Program-made: the position numbers and the translations under genes | Shown here: in pieces, positions 36,337 to 51,266 of the stretch | Numbering within the stretch: position 1 is the stretch's first letter | How the letters are laid out: every line of letters starts with the position of its first letter | Source of the DNA: Chrysomallon squamiferum | Lineage: Eukaryota > Mollusca > Gastropoda > Neomphalida > Peltospiridae | Length of the DNA stretch: 64,000 nucleotides | Assembly: GCA_012295275.1 (NCBI GenBank) | Contig: CM022679.1 | Span: 7,452,169-7,516,168, forward strand | Direction: 5' to 3' | Notes under the pieces: model-generated | Seen by the model: the letters and a program-made list of their open reading frames with translations, nothing else | Databases searched by the model: none | Told to the model about the DNA's origin: nothing

Positions 36337-38971
36337 TTAGTCTTTTATATTGATATTATTTGATCTTGTGTAACAGCAGCTGATTTTCCTTTCTATTGTT
36401 ATTGTTTTGCACACTGACTCAACTATAGCTAGGTTTTGTTTCCTCTTGAGTTAAGTAACAAGGCCAGATTGGTTGAAAGGAGTGAAATCTGGTCATGATA
36501 CTGGCTTGAAAATAATAATAATCATAATACTAATAATAATAATAATAAAAACTTTTTTTTTTTTTTTTTTTTAAAATAATCAATTCTGTATATAATTTTA
36601 TAAAACCTTTTCATTCATATATTCACATCAAAACACAGACAAGAATAAATCACCAACAAATGTCAGAGAAATAACATAAAATGATGACAAGAACTAAACC
36701 TGTGTGTCTTTACGATTTTCTTCTATGATTTCAGACCATGTAGTATAGATGAATCTTATGAAAGGATTGATATTGTTCCTGACAACCCTCCAAAGCCCAC
36801 AATTAACATCAGCAGTGATGTTCCTGTAAGCAAGCGGAGACACCCACTTGCGGAAGAGGAATTCAACCATTTCTTTGACTCCGATGGACGACTGGTTGAT
36901 GAACATGGTCTGAGAAAAGCAGTGTTTTTAGGTAGATGAAAAATAATAATAATTATGTGTAAAGAACATGTAAGACATAATTAACTACATTTACACATAA
37001 GTTAGTCAGGTTAGAAAATCTGATGTTACATATATATTTATTAAAACATATTTGCTTACTTTGTAATATTTGCAGTGCATATAATGATATATAGTAAATA
37101 TTTGTTTGATTTATAAAGCATATTTATATCTGATTTGTTGATATATTTAATTAAGTATTTTTGTAGTAAATTGATATTTGTTAACTGTATGTGAGATAAA
37201 ATTGGATCTTTACTGTTGAGAAAATTATGGAAATTAAATTTTGTAATATAATTTTGTTGCAGACAAATTATGCTGTAGTGTTTAACAACCAGCTTATGTT
37301 TTTTTTGTGTATTTTCTTAAAGTAATATTGTTTTTTGTTGATTTTAAATAAATATTTATGTTACAATGTAAAATTATTAAAATTAAATTTTATATTATAT
37401 CATATATGTATGTAATATTGTAAATTTATTTTAATATTTTACTTTTTTTTTTTTTTTTTTTTCTTCTTTAAAAACAAGGTGGAATCGATCCTTCCATTAG
37501 AAAGACAGTGTGGAAGTTTCTCTTTGGATTATACCCCTGTACATCTACAACTAGGTATAAAGTTCTTGTAATTTAAAAATTAAAAAATCCACAAGTCAGC
37601 AAATCAAAATTCCTGGTTGTCTGGTTCATACAAAAACTTTAATTTACCCATATACAGTAAAGTATGCAATGTCTTCCTTTTATCAAATAAAATAAATAAA
37701 TTAAAAACCTGTAATATGTGTTACTATTGTTATCACTGTTTTATTCTTTCATTTTAACAATTATTAGCTTAAAACATGTGAATTACATGCTATGATGAAA
37801 GATATAGGTACAGTTTATAAACATAAGGATCAAAAGATAACATAATCTTGCTTTATACAAATGACTAGCTTTTGATTAATATTTTTTTCTAATGTTGTTT
37901 ATCTTTTGTCCCTGACAACTAAAACATGTTTAATTGCTGCTTACAGGGAGCGGGAAGCCATTTTGCTTGATTACATTGTTACATATAATGAATTAAAAGC
38001 AAGATGGAAGACCATGTTGATGATTACAGCTCCACCTGGAGGTAAATCAGTTTGCTGTAGTTCAGTTTTTAAGTTGATCTGTTGTCTTGCAAAAAATTAT
38101 TTGTTAATATATCACATAGCCTAATTTTTTGTTTTTTGATTCAGACACCAAATTTAATTTTTCATTGTATTTTATATTTTTAAAATATTACAGTTTGAAG
38201 TCATAACCTATTCAGAGACTTCAGTGTAGGTCACAACATATACACTAATTTAGGTAATATTTTTGAAAAAATTACCTGTCACAGTGGTTATACCATCAGT
38301 TTATGACTAATAAAAGTATTAGCCTCAATCTTAGTACCAGCTGCCACAAACAGTCCCTTGATTCTGTGCTCATAATAGTGCATCATAGTAACTTTATATT
38401 ATTACCCTGCCAATGAAGCCCAACCGTATTTGGTACATTACTGTTACTGTTTCAAAAGTTTTATATTGGGTGTATGAATTTTTTGTCATGGTATATCATC
38501 TATATGTTGCAGTTAATAGTTTGTCTGGAAGAATAATGTAAGAACAGTTATTTTCAAATATAACTCCATATCATATAGTTCCATATTATTAAATTCTGTT
38601 TTCAGTATAATTATACTTAATTTATATTTGGAGCTGTTATTCATAGACTTTGGGTTTTTTTAGCATCTCCAATAGAGCAAGGGTTGATTGCAAAATACCA
38701 AACACCAGAAGGGATGACTCCACCCTGCAGTCCAGACTGGTGTTCAGGGCAGCCTCCATTTGAAAATGGAGAAGCATCATCAGCCAATCACATCACAGCA
38801 GACTCAGTTGATCCAAAATTAGTTGCTGGAACTGATCTGAATGATGATCTTGACAAACCTGAAATGAAACAGAAAATAGAATTTATGAAAATACAAGCAC
38901 AGGTTGGTTTAAATATATAGAGTATTTAAATCATTATTGTTGCTGTTGTTATTGTTATTATTATTATTTAC

Positions 38972-39011
<40 letters not shown>

Positions 39012-40452
39012 GCAGGATGGTCTTCAGATTGTTTTCCATTAATACAAATTAATTTTATAAAACAATCTTGGTGTTATCTGTCTTTATTTCATATTACATT
39101 TCCTTGATTGCATTTTCATGTGACATTGTTTCTTTATTTAGGTGTATGTAAATCGACACAAGATTGATGTGAATGATCTCAAATCTCATATACGGGTTAT
39201 TGACAAAGATGTACCCAGGACAGATAGAGATATAGAGTATTTCAAGTAAAACTTTTTTTTTTTATTATTGTTTAAACATTTCCTAATTTTTGATCAAAAT
39301 GGATATTGTTTATCTCTGTCAGTCTATCTCTATCTGTTGTGTCAATTTGTACAGTTATGTTAGCCTGTAGTAAATGTTGTTTTTATAAAGATGATTCAAG
39401 AATGTACATCATTTTGACTGAGTTTAATCACAGTATCATGAGTATGCAGTGTTTCAAATAGCATTCCCTTTATATGAAGTAATTTGGAGTGTTTAATTTG
39501 TATTGTTTGATTGATAATTTCACTTACAATTTAAGTAAAAGATTTATATTAACTAAGTTCACACACATTTTCCTACACATTTATACATATGCACACATGC
39601 ATCATCTACCCAGCAACAAATGTTTTCAAATAAATATTAATAATTTACACTGTATTTTGTCTGTTTCAGAGGTAGAAACAATCCACATCTAACTCAGCTG
39701 CGAGAAATTTTAATCACTTTATCAGCTTACAACCCTAAACTGGGATACGCTCAGGGAATGAATGACATCCTTTCTCGTTTTCTCTTTGTTATGGACTCAG
39801 AGGTACATTTTTTATTTTATTTTTTACTTTTCTTGTTAAAATAACCATTTGAAGTAGAAAAGCTGTAAAAATGAAAACTGAATGAGTACCTGTTTGCATT
39901 AGGAGAGGTGTGATTCATCCACACCATCATCATCTCTTTGGATATTTATTAACTAACAAATTGACATATCTTCAGGTTCATTCTCTGTAGGTAAATATGG
40001 TTAAAAAAAATTGTTATGTCTCTATACTTACCCATGTAATCAGTTTTTACATGTATGTATAAAAAATTGTATTATATAAAAACAACTGATTTAGGTTGAG
40101 GTTTTCAAAAACCATATTATTTTTACATCTGTACCTTCAATGACTTGTGTATTTGTATATATGTCTATGTCTGCATGCATTCATATTTGTTTATTTCATC
40201 ACAGTATTTTGTTTTTACCTGTGTTTTAATTACAGGTAGAAACGTATTGGTGTTTTAAACATTACATGGAAAGGATAGAAGAAGAGTTTTCAGAAGATGG
40301 AATGGTTAGAAAAATAGGTATCTGTCTCATCAAGTTATTACTAAACAAATATTCATGTTGTATAATCAAAAATATGCATAAATTAATTTGCCCACCAAAA
40401 ACAATTTTATGTGTATAATTGTTATTAATATAGTAAAATATCTATCTATTAA

Positions 40453-40483
<31 letters not shown>

Positions 40484-42373
40484 ATATGTATGTATGTATA
40501 GACACACACACACTCACACAGATAGACAGATAGATAGATATATATGTAAAACTGTATTCGTTATTATATTTTTTAATATTGATATTTTTACATAATGAAT
40601 TTTTGCCTAGTTTTTAATTTTTGTTTTCATTCTCATCTACTTCTTTAAATACTGTTTTGGATAGGTGTAAATAGATTTTACTATACATCTTAATATATTT
40701 TTAATCACTTAGAATATTCTGCTAATTGTTTACTTGTGAAATACACATTATAAACAGAATTCGTTTTCTTATATCCGATTATTTGTCATGAATTCTCTAA
40801 ACTTTACCACTGGCTTTTTCACCTAGACTTAGTACGCATGCTTCTGGGAGAGGTAGATCCAGCATTGTTGGAACACTTTGAAACTTACGATCTGGGAAAT
40901 CTCTACTTTTGTCACAGGTGAGATTTTGTGGTTTATCTTAGACATCATTTGAATATTATAAACCATCTTAGAGTTCAGAATTATGAAGATTATTTTCCTT
41001 TTTATAATTTTTGTTGTTGTTTTTTTGATTATGAATATTATTACGAGTTAGTCTTGTGAATCTGCTATGACAGTATGAAATAAAAAAATCTACTACTGTT
41101 ACACTTTACATTAATAATGAGCAGCCAGAAATCTTTTTTCTGCTGTTTACTATACAGAGAAGTCTGAAATACAGTTGAAAATATTTTGTATTTATTTATG
41201 TTTATATATTTTGGTTTTAATTTTCACATATATCAAATTTGTTGCAGATGGCTTTTGCTGGGTTTCAAGCGAGAGTTTGAGTTTCAAGATTCACTTCGAT
41301 GTTTTGAAATTCTCTCTAGTCACCACTTGGAACTCTCCTCATTAGAGGCAGAAAAAGCACTGATGAAGGAGGAAAGAGCAGAGTTTGAAAATACAGGTCC
41401 CACAGAGTTCTCTTACTTTGTTTCTCACTTACTTGATTTATATAATTTTTTGCTCTTAAAATTAGTTTAGGGTTCAACCAGTCTGGTATCATTTCTTTGT
41501 TCTTTGTAGTAGTATATGTCTATGTGTATGTAATATTTTTTCACATATTTGTTATTTCAAAGTTGCATTAAGTGTGTCTGTGTTTGGCTTTGTGTATCTG
41601 TATATTTCATGTAACACACACACACATATATGTGCAGTCACACACATAACAGATAAATAAATATTTATAACAAACATACACACATACATGTATGTATATA
41701 TATGAAAGAAACTAGAAGTTGTAGGTTTACTCTAGCACATTTTCTCTATATTTTTGTTGTCTGCAGGTGGAGACACTCGTACCACACAGTTACCACAAAA
41801 GGAGTACACGTTTGAAGTGTTCATGTGTACTGCACTTCTCATGGAGTTCAGAGATGATTTGTTCAAGTGTACAGACACTGGGATGGTTTTTACTTGTGTT
41901 AACAGGTTTCATTAAAACATTTATATATTAACATGTACTGTTGTATCTGATTTCAATAATGATATAAATATATATTTGTAAAAATCCAGGTTTAAACTTC
42001 AGTATGGCTGATACATTGTGGGTTTTTTGTTTTAGTGGTTCATGAAAATTAAAAAAGCATTTGTTAACAACTTGTAATTACATGAAAATATACTACTAGC
42101 ATTTTATTTTATTTTATTTTATTTATTTATTCTTTCTTTCTTTCTTTCTTTCATTCATTGTTTCAGTTTATTTTTTATTTTTTTATTTGTTTATTAATTA
42201 ATTAATTTATTTACTGTTCTTTCAGCCTCAAGATTGAACTGGAGACTATCCTGACAAAATCCGAAAGATTATTTTTCACTTACTGCAAGAAAACAGTAGA
42301 AGACAGTTTCCACATGGTTGAAAAAACTGACTGCTTGCAGTACAAACCATCTTCACTGTTAGCAAATACCTGA
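35523..42373 (+). CDS. TBC-domain Rab GTPase-activating protein (TBC1D25/15/16-like)
   Basis: Accelerates GTP hydrolysis by Rab proteins in membrane traffic. Twelve coding exons: 35523-35542, 36735-36931, 37479-37554, 37947-38041, 38664-38902, 39142-39245, 39670-39802, 40236-40317, 40827-40917, 41248-41396, 41767-41905, 42226-42373 (TGA); total 1473 nt, 490 aa, all phases agreeing. The TBC domain opens with LAEEEFNHFF and GGIDPSIRKTVWKFL. Both catalytic fingers are present: Arg235 in IDKDVPRTDRD and Gln272 in GYAQGMND. Later motifs are YWCFKHYM and YFCHRWLLLGFKREFEF. A linker of about 85 residues with acidic, low-complexity sequence splits the domain's first part from the Arg finger. The 20-nt first exon (MSHIYQ) is inferred from a strong GTAAGA donor in matching phase; the rest is firm. 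The GGID/RK..W pattern is nearest TBC1D25 or TBC1D16 in my memory; orthology is not settled. It converges on WDR61. Confidence 0.88.
36285..36340. repeat. (ATT)n microsatellite in TBC gene intron 1
   Basis: About 18 ATT units. Confidence 0.95.
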
Positions 42374-45300
42374 AAGCAATATCATCACTGACATTGTACA
42401 CCTCCCTACTTCAAAAAAACAACAACACTGTTGTCTGGATAAATTAGAAGATCATAATGAATTCATCCATTCATTTTCATAATGAATTCATTTAAAAAAA
42501 AGAAGAAGAAAAGAGCAATATAAGAGTCAAACATCCCAGTTTATGTTTTTTTGAAATTTTCTTAAATTTTACTCCCTCATCAGTGACAGATTTTTATGTC
42601 CTGTGTTTTAAAGTTTAGTGTGAATGTGGGGGGTTGTGCAAATCAGCTTTCCATCCTCTGACATCTTTTACTCATCATAAAGCTGATGTGTTTTATTGTT
42701 TTTATATTTAATGGGGGTACAGGGTGAGAGTCAGTTACATTTTTTTCTCACTGCAAGAAGTACATTAATATAAGCTCAGGAAGTGCCAAGTCAATGATAT
42801 CAAATAAAAAACTCACAACCGAGTTTTGCTGGGAATAAAAATCAATAAATCTTGAAAATATATACTTACATTCACTGAACCATATGTCTTCATCTTTTGT
42901 TTAGTGCCAATATACAAATTTATATTTATTTTTGTAATATACATGAGAAAAGCAGTGTTCTGTAGTTTTATTTATTATTACAAATTATTTGCTATAAAGG
43001 TGGTGCTATAAATGTTGCTTTATTCAGAGCTAAAAAAGTAAGTATTGTATTTCTTCTAGTCAGTATTTTAAATCCTATCATTTTTATTAAGAAAACAAGG
43101 CCAGTTAAATTGCAAATCATTTTTTGCTTAACAACTGATGATCTTTTCAAAGCTGGCAGTCATATTTTTTAAAATTACATATTTTAATTGATTTTAAAAG
43201 ATTAATGATGGAAAAGAACAGTCCTCAGTTATATCCAGTACTGAAATATGTAATTATTACTTGCAATATTAAAATTGAATATGATTGGTAAATAGGATCT
43301 TTTTTTTTCTTTTTTTTTTTCAAAGTTAGCTAATTTAATGTTTTAAAATTTTATAATAACAATATATTATTTCTATGTAAATATATGTAACAGATATTCA
43401 GTTTAAAACTTCTAAAAGCGAATTTTTTTAAATAATTTTTTGCACACACAGATTGAATAAATAGTGATTATTACTTTATTATTTATAATTAATACCTCTA
43501 TTTATAAGAAAAAAAAAATTCTAATCAGTTTTATAAGTTAAAACATTTCTATATTGTATATATTTCTGAAGAGGAAACAGTTGTTCCTTTTTGCTTTCAA
43601 ACACATTTGTGGTTTCAGTCATATACAAATATAATGGACTATATTCCTTTGAATGCAATATGTGCAATATTATTATTACATGCAATTATTTTATAGAAAC
43701 ATAACACAGGTTAGTAAATTTTGTGTGTTGATATTACATATTCATGGAAAGAAAGCAAGAATTTTTAAATTATATATTTGCATTTTTTTAAATTTTTTTT
43801 AATATGAAGCATTTAACACACCATCATCAGCTTGTGAATCATGGTTCAAAGAACAGTATTAATTTTTGTTTTGTATTTTGATTTTTATTGTATACTGGTT
43901 GGTTATGTGAACTGGCACAGCTACAGTGATGGGGATATTAGTTGTTTTGCAGAAATAACTCATAAATTTCTGTTTTTATATATATTGCCTTATATTGTAA
44001 AAAGACACTGTTTTCTTTAAAACATTTTTTTTTTAATGTAAATTTTAGTATACATGATATTATAGTCACTTTTGTAATATACACAATATTTCTTAATGTA
44101 AATTATTATTATTTTTTAAAATGTGCTCATCTTTATACATTTATCTTTATTATAGGTTTAAGATTATCATTTTGTTTCTTTTAAGTGCTTTGCATATTTG
44201 AAATAAATCTTGTTTATTTTTGTCATTTTTGCATGCACACAGAATTTTTTAAAAGTAATTCATTAAGTATCAAATTTCAAATGTAACTGTCCTGATTTTA
44301 AAGTAAAAAAAATTAATATATTGTTAAAAATATATTTTAATAATGCCATTTATTGCACTTTCAAACATAAATATTGGTAAGCAGTTACACCAACATTTTT
44401 ATATCATTATTTTGAAGTTTTAAATTAAGATTAATGTTTTAGGGATATCAGCTAATAAAAATATTTAAAATTATGTAAATGTGTTTAAACACCACGCTTT
44501 AAAATATTTTTATATGTCAGCCACATAAACTTTTCCCTGACTAAAACAATAGAAGATAATTGAAATATTTTAACTAGCTGTACAAGGATATGAATTAAAA
44601 TCGACAAACAAAGTAAGTTTCTACAGATTGTTCTGCTGAAATATCAAAGTGTCGCAACAAACTACTGAATACTAAAATGGGAAATAAAGACATTACATTT
44701 TTAATGCTTTTCTCTTTTTTCACTTTATTTAATTTAATTTTATGTTTATTATGAAAAATGACATATATTTACAACAATCTTTGGTTTAAAAATACTGTTT
44801 GCATAAATGGCATCTTAAAAACAAGCTACTAACAAAATTACTTTGGAACAGAAATGGTAAGTATCATACAATCACCTGTTTCTCAAATAAAAAAATGTTT
44901 GAATTTTAAAATACTAATTAAATATGGGTTCTCTTATCTATTTAAAATATATATAATTATGTTAACAGCATAGTAATATGTCTGCTAAACACTGATTTAT
45001 TTTCCTCTAAAACTGTATTTAAGTTAATAAAACCAAATTGTTGGTCAACTGTGATTCTGGTTTATTACATATTTATACGCCTAAATATGTAGTAAAATAC
45101 AGAAAGAAAAATTACTAAACTATTCAAAAGATACAACAGGATTCCAAAAATAAAAAAAAAAAAAAGAAGAAAACATTCAACATACTAACATGTATATTCT
45201 TTTTTTCTTTTTTCCAGAATTATTATGATTTAAAATTATGACATTTGGCAGACAAAAAGGAAAACATATTTATTTTTAAAAATATGACAATAGATATTTC

Positions 45301-45583
45301 TTCAAAGATGCTGTATCAACTGTTTATAATGAGAATGGAAAATGAATTTCATGTTTACCAAATGTATTTTAACATTTAACATATTTAATAATAAATGATT
45401 CTTAATATTTCAATCAAAATTTGTTTACAGTCATTTTTGTGGTGCCTGATCATCATTTATAAAAAAATATATCACATTTTTAACATTTAGTATTTACATA
45501 GCAGCAAATGTTTCACTGAAATGTGTTAATAGTTTTTTCTTTCTGTAAGTCATTCTTATCCTGTAACTGAGTAACTGATCACA
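42374..45583. other. Convergent 3' flanks of the TBC gene and WDR61
   Basis: AT-rich, no exon recognised. AATAAA at 42803-42808 and 42833-42838 could end the TBC transcript about 430-460 bp after its stop. The WDR61 3'UTR must lie on the minus strand below 45584; I cannot place its poly(A) site. Confidence 0.55.
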
Positions 45584-48500
45584 TTAGATCGGACAGTCAT
45601 ATATGTGTATTGCACGGTCATCAGAAACTGAAACAATTTTTGTTCCCTGTGTGTTATATTTAGTATTCCACACCTGAAAGAAAAAAGCAAAAACAATCAG
45701 TACATATTAAATAAAACTTTCAACTAAATTGTTCTTTTTATATGATAGAAAGTGAAACTGACCATATGTATTAAATTATGCATATAATATACTGAAAAAG
45801 CATATTATCTTTACAGTCTTGACAGTTTATGTCTAGGCAAACAATGACATCAATATTATTCTGATATTAATACTTATTTATAGGTATAATATATCCAAAC
45901 ACCACAAAATAATTAGTAATGGTATTTATCTAATATACTTCTTAAGTTTAATATTACTTTAATTCTGCATTGACATTTCATGGCTAAGTTATTTTCAGAA
46001 ACTAATTAATAATAAATAGTCAGAGACACTGAAAAAATGAAAACCTTTTAAACATTTTAAACTCTAACCTGGTCTGAATGTTCATGAAATGTGTGTACAC
46101 ATTGTCTTGATCCTGCATCCCAAACCTTCACTGTTTTATCTGATGATCTGTGAAAATAACAGTTATACACACATACAACTTTATTTTCTAAATAAACTCA
46201 AAAGTTATCATATAGTTAAAGTCTAATGTATCAACCAATTTTTTTAAGGAAATCATTTTAACATGTTTAAATTAAAAAAGTTATAATGAATTATTTAAGT
46301 TATTTGTAAGTTAGCATTCTCTGAATAAAACCAAATTACTCATAAATTCATTTAAAACAAATGGTTGAAAGAAAGATCATTGATCACTGGGAAAATGAAT
46401 TCTGGTAAATCTACAGGAGATTAAAATTAGTATAATCAGTGACACAGAAACCAAATGAATTAAACATCTAAAATTATATTAAAACAGGTTTGGATACAGA
46501 AAGGTAAATAAAATAAGAAATCCCGAGGATTAAAAATAAAACCATTTCACAGTTTAACATTAAATTAGTTCCACTTCTTATTCTATGATACATATTAAAG
46601 TTGTTATTCACATGTGATGCCTGGAGATAGCATCTGGATCTTTATAATTTTGTTGTGATTTTTTACTTACCCTGTGACAAAGTGGGTGTTGTCAGAGCAG
46701 AAGTCTACACTGAGAACCCAGTCTCCATGACCTGATAATGTTCCTGCAGGATTAGCATGTTGACTTCAAAACAAACAAAAAATACAAAATGTATTATAAA
46801 AAGTCATAACAAGCATGCTGACATTAAAAAAAAGAAAACAAAAACAGAAGTATTAGACACATTATTTATAAAAAGTCAGAATAAAAAGGCTGTTAACACT
46901 GATGCTACATATATTTAGGGGGTTTTTTTGTTTTGTTTTTCACACATTAGAATAAACAGAAATTTACAAATGTATGCACATTCCAATGAAAACAAAATTT
47001 AACAAGACAAAGGAATAAGGAAAGGTTTTTACTGTTTACAGTTATAAAAAATAAATATATATGAAAATATACATCCAACAAGGAAACACAAAACTTCAAA
47101 TATGAATATTTATCAACCAATTTAAAATACTTTTTTTGTTTTTTAATTATCATTTCATTTCATTCTATTATGAGACAACTTACACATCATAAAGTTTTAT
47201 GTGGCTGTCGTCTGACACTGTGACAAGCAGCTGAGAGTCAGGAGAAAAACACAGAGATCTGATAGGCATCGCATGACCTGTAAGTAAATTAACATTTACA
47301 CTGAATTGTCACTAACTGGCAAAGTTATATAGTCCTTTGATATATTTTAACTCCTCAAAAACAAAAAAAAGGTACAAAAAAAAAAAAAAAAAATCAATAA
47401 AATGAAATGAAATTGAATCAAATCAAATCAGATCAATAAATAAAAAAACAATAAATAAATAAATAAAAAAAAAAAAAAAACACAATAATAATAAAAATAA
47501 AAAAACACAATAAAATTAAATTAAAAAACACAAAAAACCCAATAAAGAAGTGAAATGAAATAAAATAAAATAATAAATAAATAGAAATATTAAAACTATA
47601 CTACTTGGTAACAAAAAAAAGAAGAATTTTTCATTATTTAAAATCCAGAATTAATCACAGGTAACATTAACTTATATTTTAGTTACATAAAAAAATTGAT
47701 ACATATATTGCCATTGCTACTGTTTTCATCATAACAAGATTATGATAAGATAATTTTAAAATATTTCAAAGCTTTTCTAGTCCCCATTCATTCTGTTTAA
47801 GAGAACACTGAAGTAATTTATTAAATTAGTACCCCTATTAACCTAAAATCTACCAAATTAACCTTTCATCTTTAGAAAACTAACATTAAGCAATACACTA
47901 GCTTTTACATTAAAACCAACACAAAATATATGTTTTAAGTTGTATAATATTTTAAATAATTTATTAATAATATTTAAAACTTATTTAAAATATTATATAA
48001 AAAAAAAAAAAATTGTGATGTGCTTCAGTAAACTGATAATTCAATACAAACCAACCTTCTAATGTGTGTATTAGTTTTCCTGTTGTGATATCAAAAATAT
48101 TCACAATTCCATCTAAAGCTCCTGAGGCTATAAACCTTCCATCTGGACTCTGATAAAAAAAACAAAAAAACAAACATTTTAATTCAGAAAACTTTCAACA
48201 AATATATTGCCATATAATATGTTTGTCTCAGGGAAAATAATGGACCACTTATAAAATTCACAAAATCAAAAGAGAGTCAGGATATTATTTTGATAACCTT
48301 GCATGTGCCATGTCACCAAGTCAGAAGTTAAATAAATGTTGCCTTTTAAAAATACAGTTTGTTTGTCATTTATGTAGTATTTATTGAAGACGATTAAAAA
48401 TTTTTGATGAAAGTGATTTGTCAATTAATTATAGATGATCACTCAAAAGAATTGTGTTTAGATTATTTACGTATCTGTCCACTTCAACTGAATTTTAAAT

Positions 48501-51266
48501 AAATGCTTTAACAGTTTTGATGATTTTAACTTGGTTACAAAACTCAGTAGTTAAAAAAGTCCAGTCTATTGAAAGGATTTTTCTATCAATATCATGATCA
48601 CATCCATTTAAGATTCAAAGCCAGACAAAGAAATCATCCATTTTGCATTACCACTGACAAAAGCATTCACTTACATATGCAACACTTAAAGTAAATTTAC
48701 ACCGAGTATCAAGAGAGGTTTCTTTTCTTCCTGAGTCAATACCAAACAAGTTGATTTTTCCTGTGTGACTTCCAGCAGCAAGAAACCTGGAGTCAGGTGA
48801 TATAACAATTGTCCAAGCATCGACTGAAAGTGATAAAACAGAGTAAACAGAAATAAGTATTGAGATACATAATCGCACTGTTACCAAAAACATTTTCCCA
48901 GAACACATTAATACCATCTCTTTTAAATTAATATTAATAATGTTGTTTTTCTTCTGATGTATTTATATATTTATCAGAACATGCTAAGAACCAAAATAAA
49001 CAGCATTTTAAAAGAATTTAAAATTTTAAATAATGGTATATCAGTGGGAAAAGAGAATGAAATGGAATGAGAGAGAGAGAAACAAAATGTGAATGAAAGA
49101 AAGAAATATAAATTATCTCACAGGTGAGTGTCTGGTTTAGAACTGTGCAAATGATTTACCTGGACCAGCATCAATGCTTTTGGCAAGTTTTCCTCCTTCC
49201 AGATCCCAAACTTTAATGTGTCCATCTAAACTTGCAGAGCAAGCCACTGTCAGTGTTAAGAAATAAATACCTTGAATCAAAACTTCAACAGACAGTATCT
49301 AAATATGTTGAAAAATTTGGTATTTTGTTGTTGTTGTTTTTTTTCATTTTATTATTATTATTATTTACTAACTTTTTTTTAAATTTATTTATTTATTTAT
49401 AATTAAAGTTTTTAATAATCCTGCTAATAAATGGTCCAAATTGTTAAAAAAAACTCAAATTGCAATGCTGTATAATTATTGGCTTTCTTTATCAATAGCA
49501 AATTGAATGCATGTGTTACAACAACATTATTGGATCTCAGTATTAACGATTATATATTAAGGGATATATCTGACAGGTTCAAAGAACAAATCTACTAATC
49601 TGATGTCTTATCAACAGAAGAGTAATTCTCACTTAATCATCTCTGAAACTGTAAATAGTTTAATGGATGTACCAAACATAAAGTTTTGTAATTACTGTTC
49701 AGTGACTAACTCCTGACTGAAATCAGTTATATGTTCAGATAATTACACTGCTATATTGTGTAAATAGTAAGTTTAAGACAGCGTATAAAATAACAAAAAA
49801 TAATTGAACTGTAATAAAAAAGAATGAGACAGAATAATAATTAATCTTATAATAATGGTTATTTTTAATATATGTAAAATACAAGGATACCAGTTCCTTC
49901 TGGGTTGATGTCAACTGACAGAACACCAAGCTGGTGTCCTTCTAACACATGTCTTAGTTCTAACTTGTCATCACTCCTGAAAGATATACAAAATTACAGA
50001 AAACAGTTCACGCTAAATCTAATTTACTGGAATATTAAATCATTAATGAATTGCTAAATACTATGACAAGAAAGTTGTATGCTTTTATTCTTTCTTTATT
50101 ATCATCAATGGTTGGTTTCTGTTTTCTTATTTGTTTGTTTCTGGCTGGTTCATGAAATCCACTTACGGTACAAGTTTGTATCACTACAAGTAAATTCTAA
50201 GTATTAGTATTACTAATTTAGTATTTACATTTCTGTTTAAAAAATAAATAACATACCATTTCCATACTTTCACTGTATCATCTAGTGAACCTGTAACAAT
50301 GTTTTCAGTGCCCTCTTTTTCATTTCGTGCCCAGGCACAACTCCAAATACTATCATCATGTGCTGTATAAATATGAAATTAAAATGTAAACATTGAATGA
50401 ATGGGTAACTTTAACATCTAAACATCAAATGTATTGAAATCATTTTTCAAGTTTTTTTCTTTCCATCTTTATTATTATTTATTTATAACTGTTATTATTA
50501 TTTTTATTTTATCATAATAATAATAATAATAATAATAATATCAATTTATAAATTTTGTATTTAATATATTAATGTTCATATACCATTTAAGAATGTTATT
50601 AAGATCTGATTATTTAAGTCATTAAGTGATATACATTTACATATTAATTAAAATAATTTAAAATGTCAGAAATAACTTAAGAGTATTTTATTTTTATTCT
50701 GTAATTTAATTTTAAAAATAAATTATAATCTTAATGTTTGTTTTGTTAAAATATTAGTACTGAACACAAATTATGAAAATTACCTTGCTCTTGCTTAAAC
50801 ACTATGGAATACTGAAAAATAATTAATAACGAATATGGATTAAAAAAGAAAATTATCTATATTTTACAAATGTCAATACTATTGCAATTTTAACACATGA
50901 TAAGGTACGGTGTAACTGAGGAATTAAATTACACAACCCTGTCATCTGCTTGGAAAATAGAGCCATATAGGCGTATATGTTATAATAATGCCAATATCAT
51001 TTCAACAACAGCTTGCGTTAAATTAAATCTATATTCTAAAATAAATTCAGAGTTAAATATTAACGCTGCCAGAAACCGAGTAAAAACGATATAAAAATAC
51101 ACACGAAAACACAAAAATCTTCATTACGAATGTTTACTTTCCATTTTCAAAACTTTGCATTAGTGATGTTTATTAGTTAAAAAGAAATCGGAACAGACAT
51201 ATCTACATGTCATATGTAAGTGGTTTTGGACAAAAAGATATATTATAATCATAATACCGAACTCAT
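45584..51266 (-). CDS. WDR61: WDR61 / SKI8 WD40-repeat protein
   Basis: Seven-bladed beta-propeller; in animals it is a subunit of the SKI complex (cytoplasmic 3'-5' RNA decay with the exosome) and of the PAF1 complex (transcription elongation). Eleven exons in order of translation: 51258-51266, 50784-50811, 50257-50362, 49891-49976, 49160-49246, 48675-48823, 48056-48149, 47184-47277, 46671-46763, 46069-46147, 45584-45673 (TAA). They sum to 915 nt, 304 aa, against 305 in human as I recall. Signature stretches: [101 protein letters not shown] and the C-terminal IHIYDCPI. The 9-nt first coding exon (MSS) is inferred from phase and a GT donor. The intron between exons 4 and 5 has U12-type signals. 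Identity is very secure. Confidence 0.96.
49247..49890 (-). other. WDR61: U12-type GT-AG intron in WDR61
   Basis: Reading the minus strand, the donor after exon 4 is GTATCCTTG, matching the minor-spliceosome consensus RTATCCTTT at eight of nine positions. A U12 branch-site match, TTTCTTAAC, lies about 10 bp before the CAG acceptor, and there is no long polypyrimidine tract. Confidence 0.8.

Noticed and set aside
36694-36906. 70-residue minus-strand frame
   Set aside because: Antisense shadow of the second TBC exon, whose plus-strand frame carries the conserved LAEEEFNHFF sequence.
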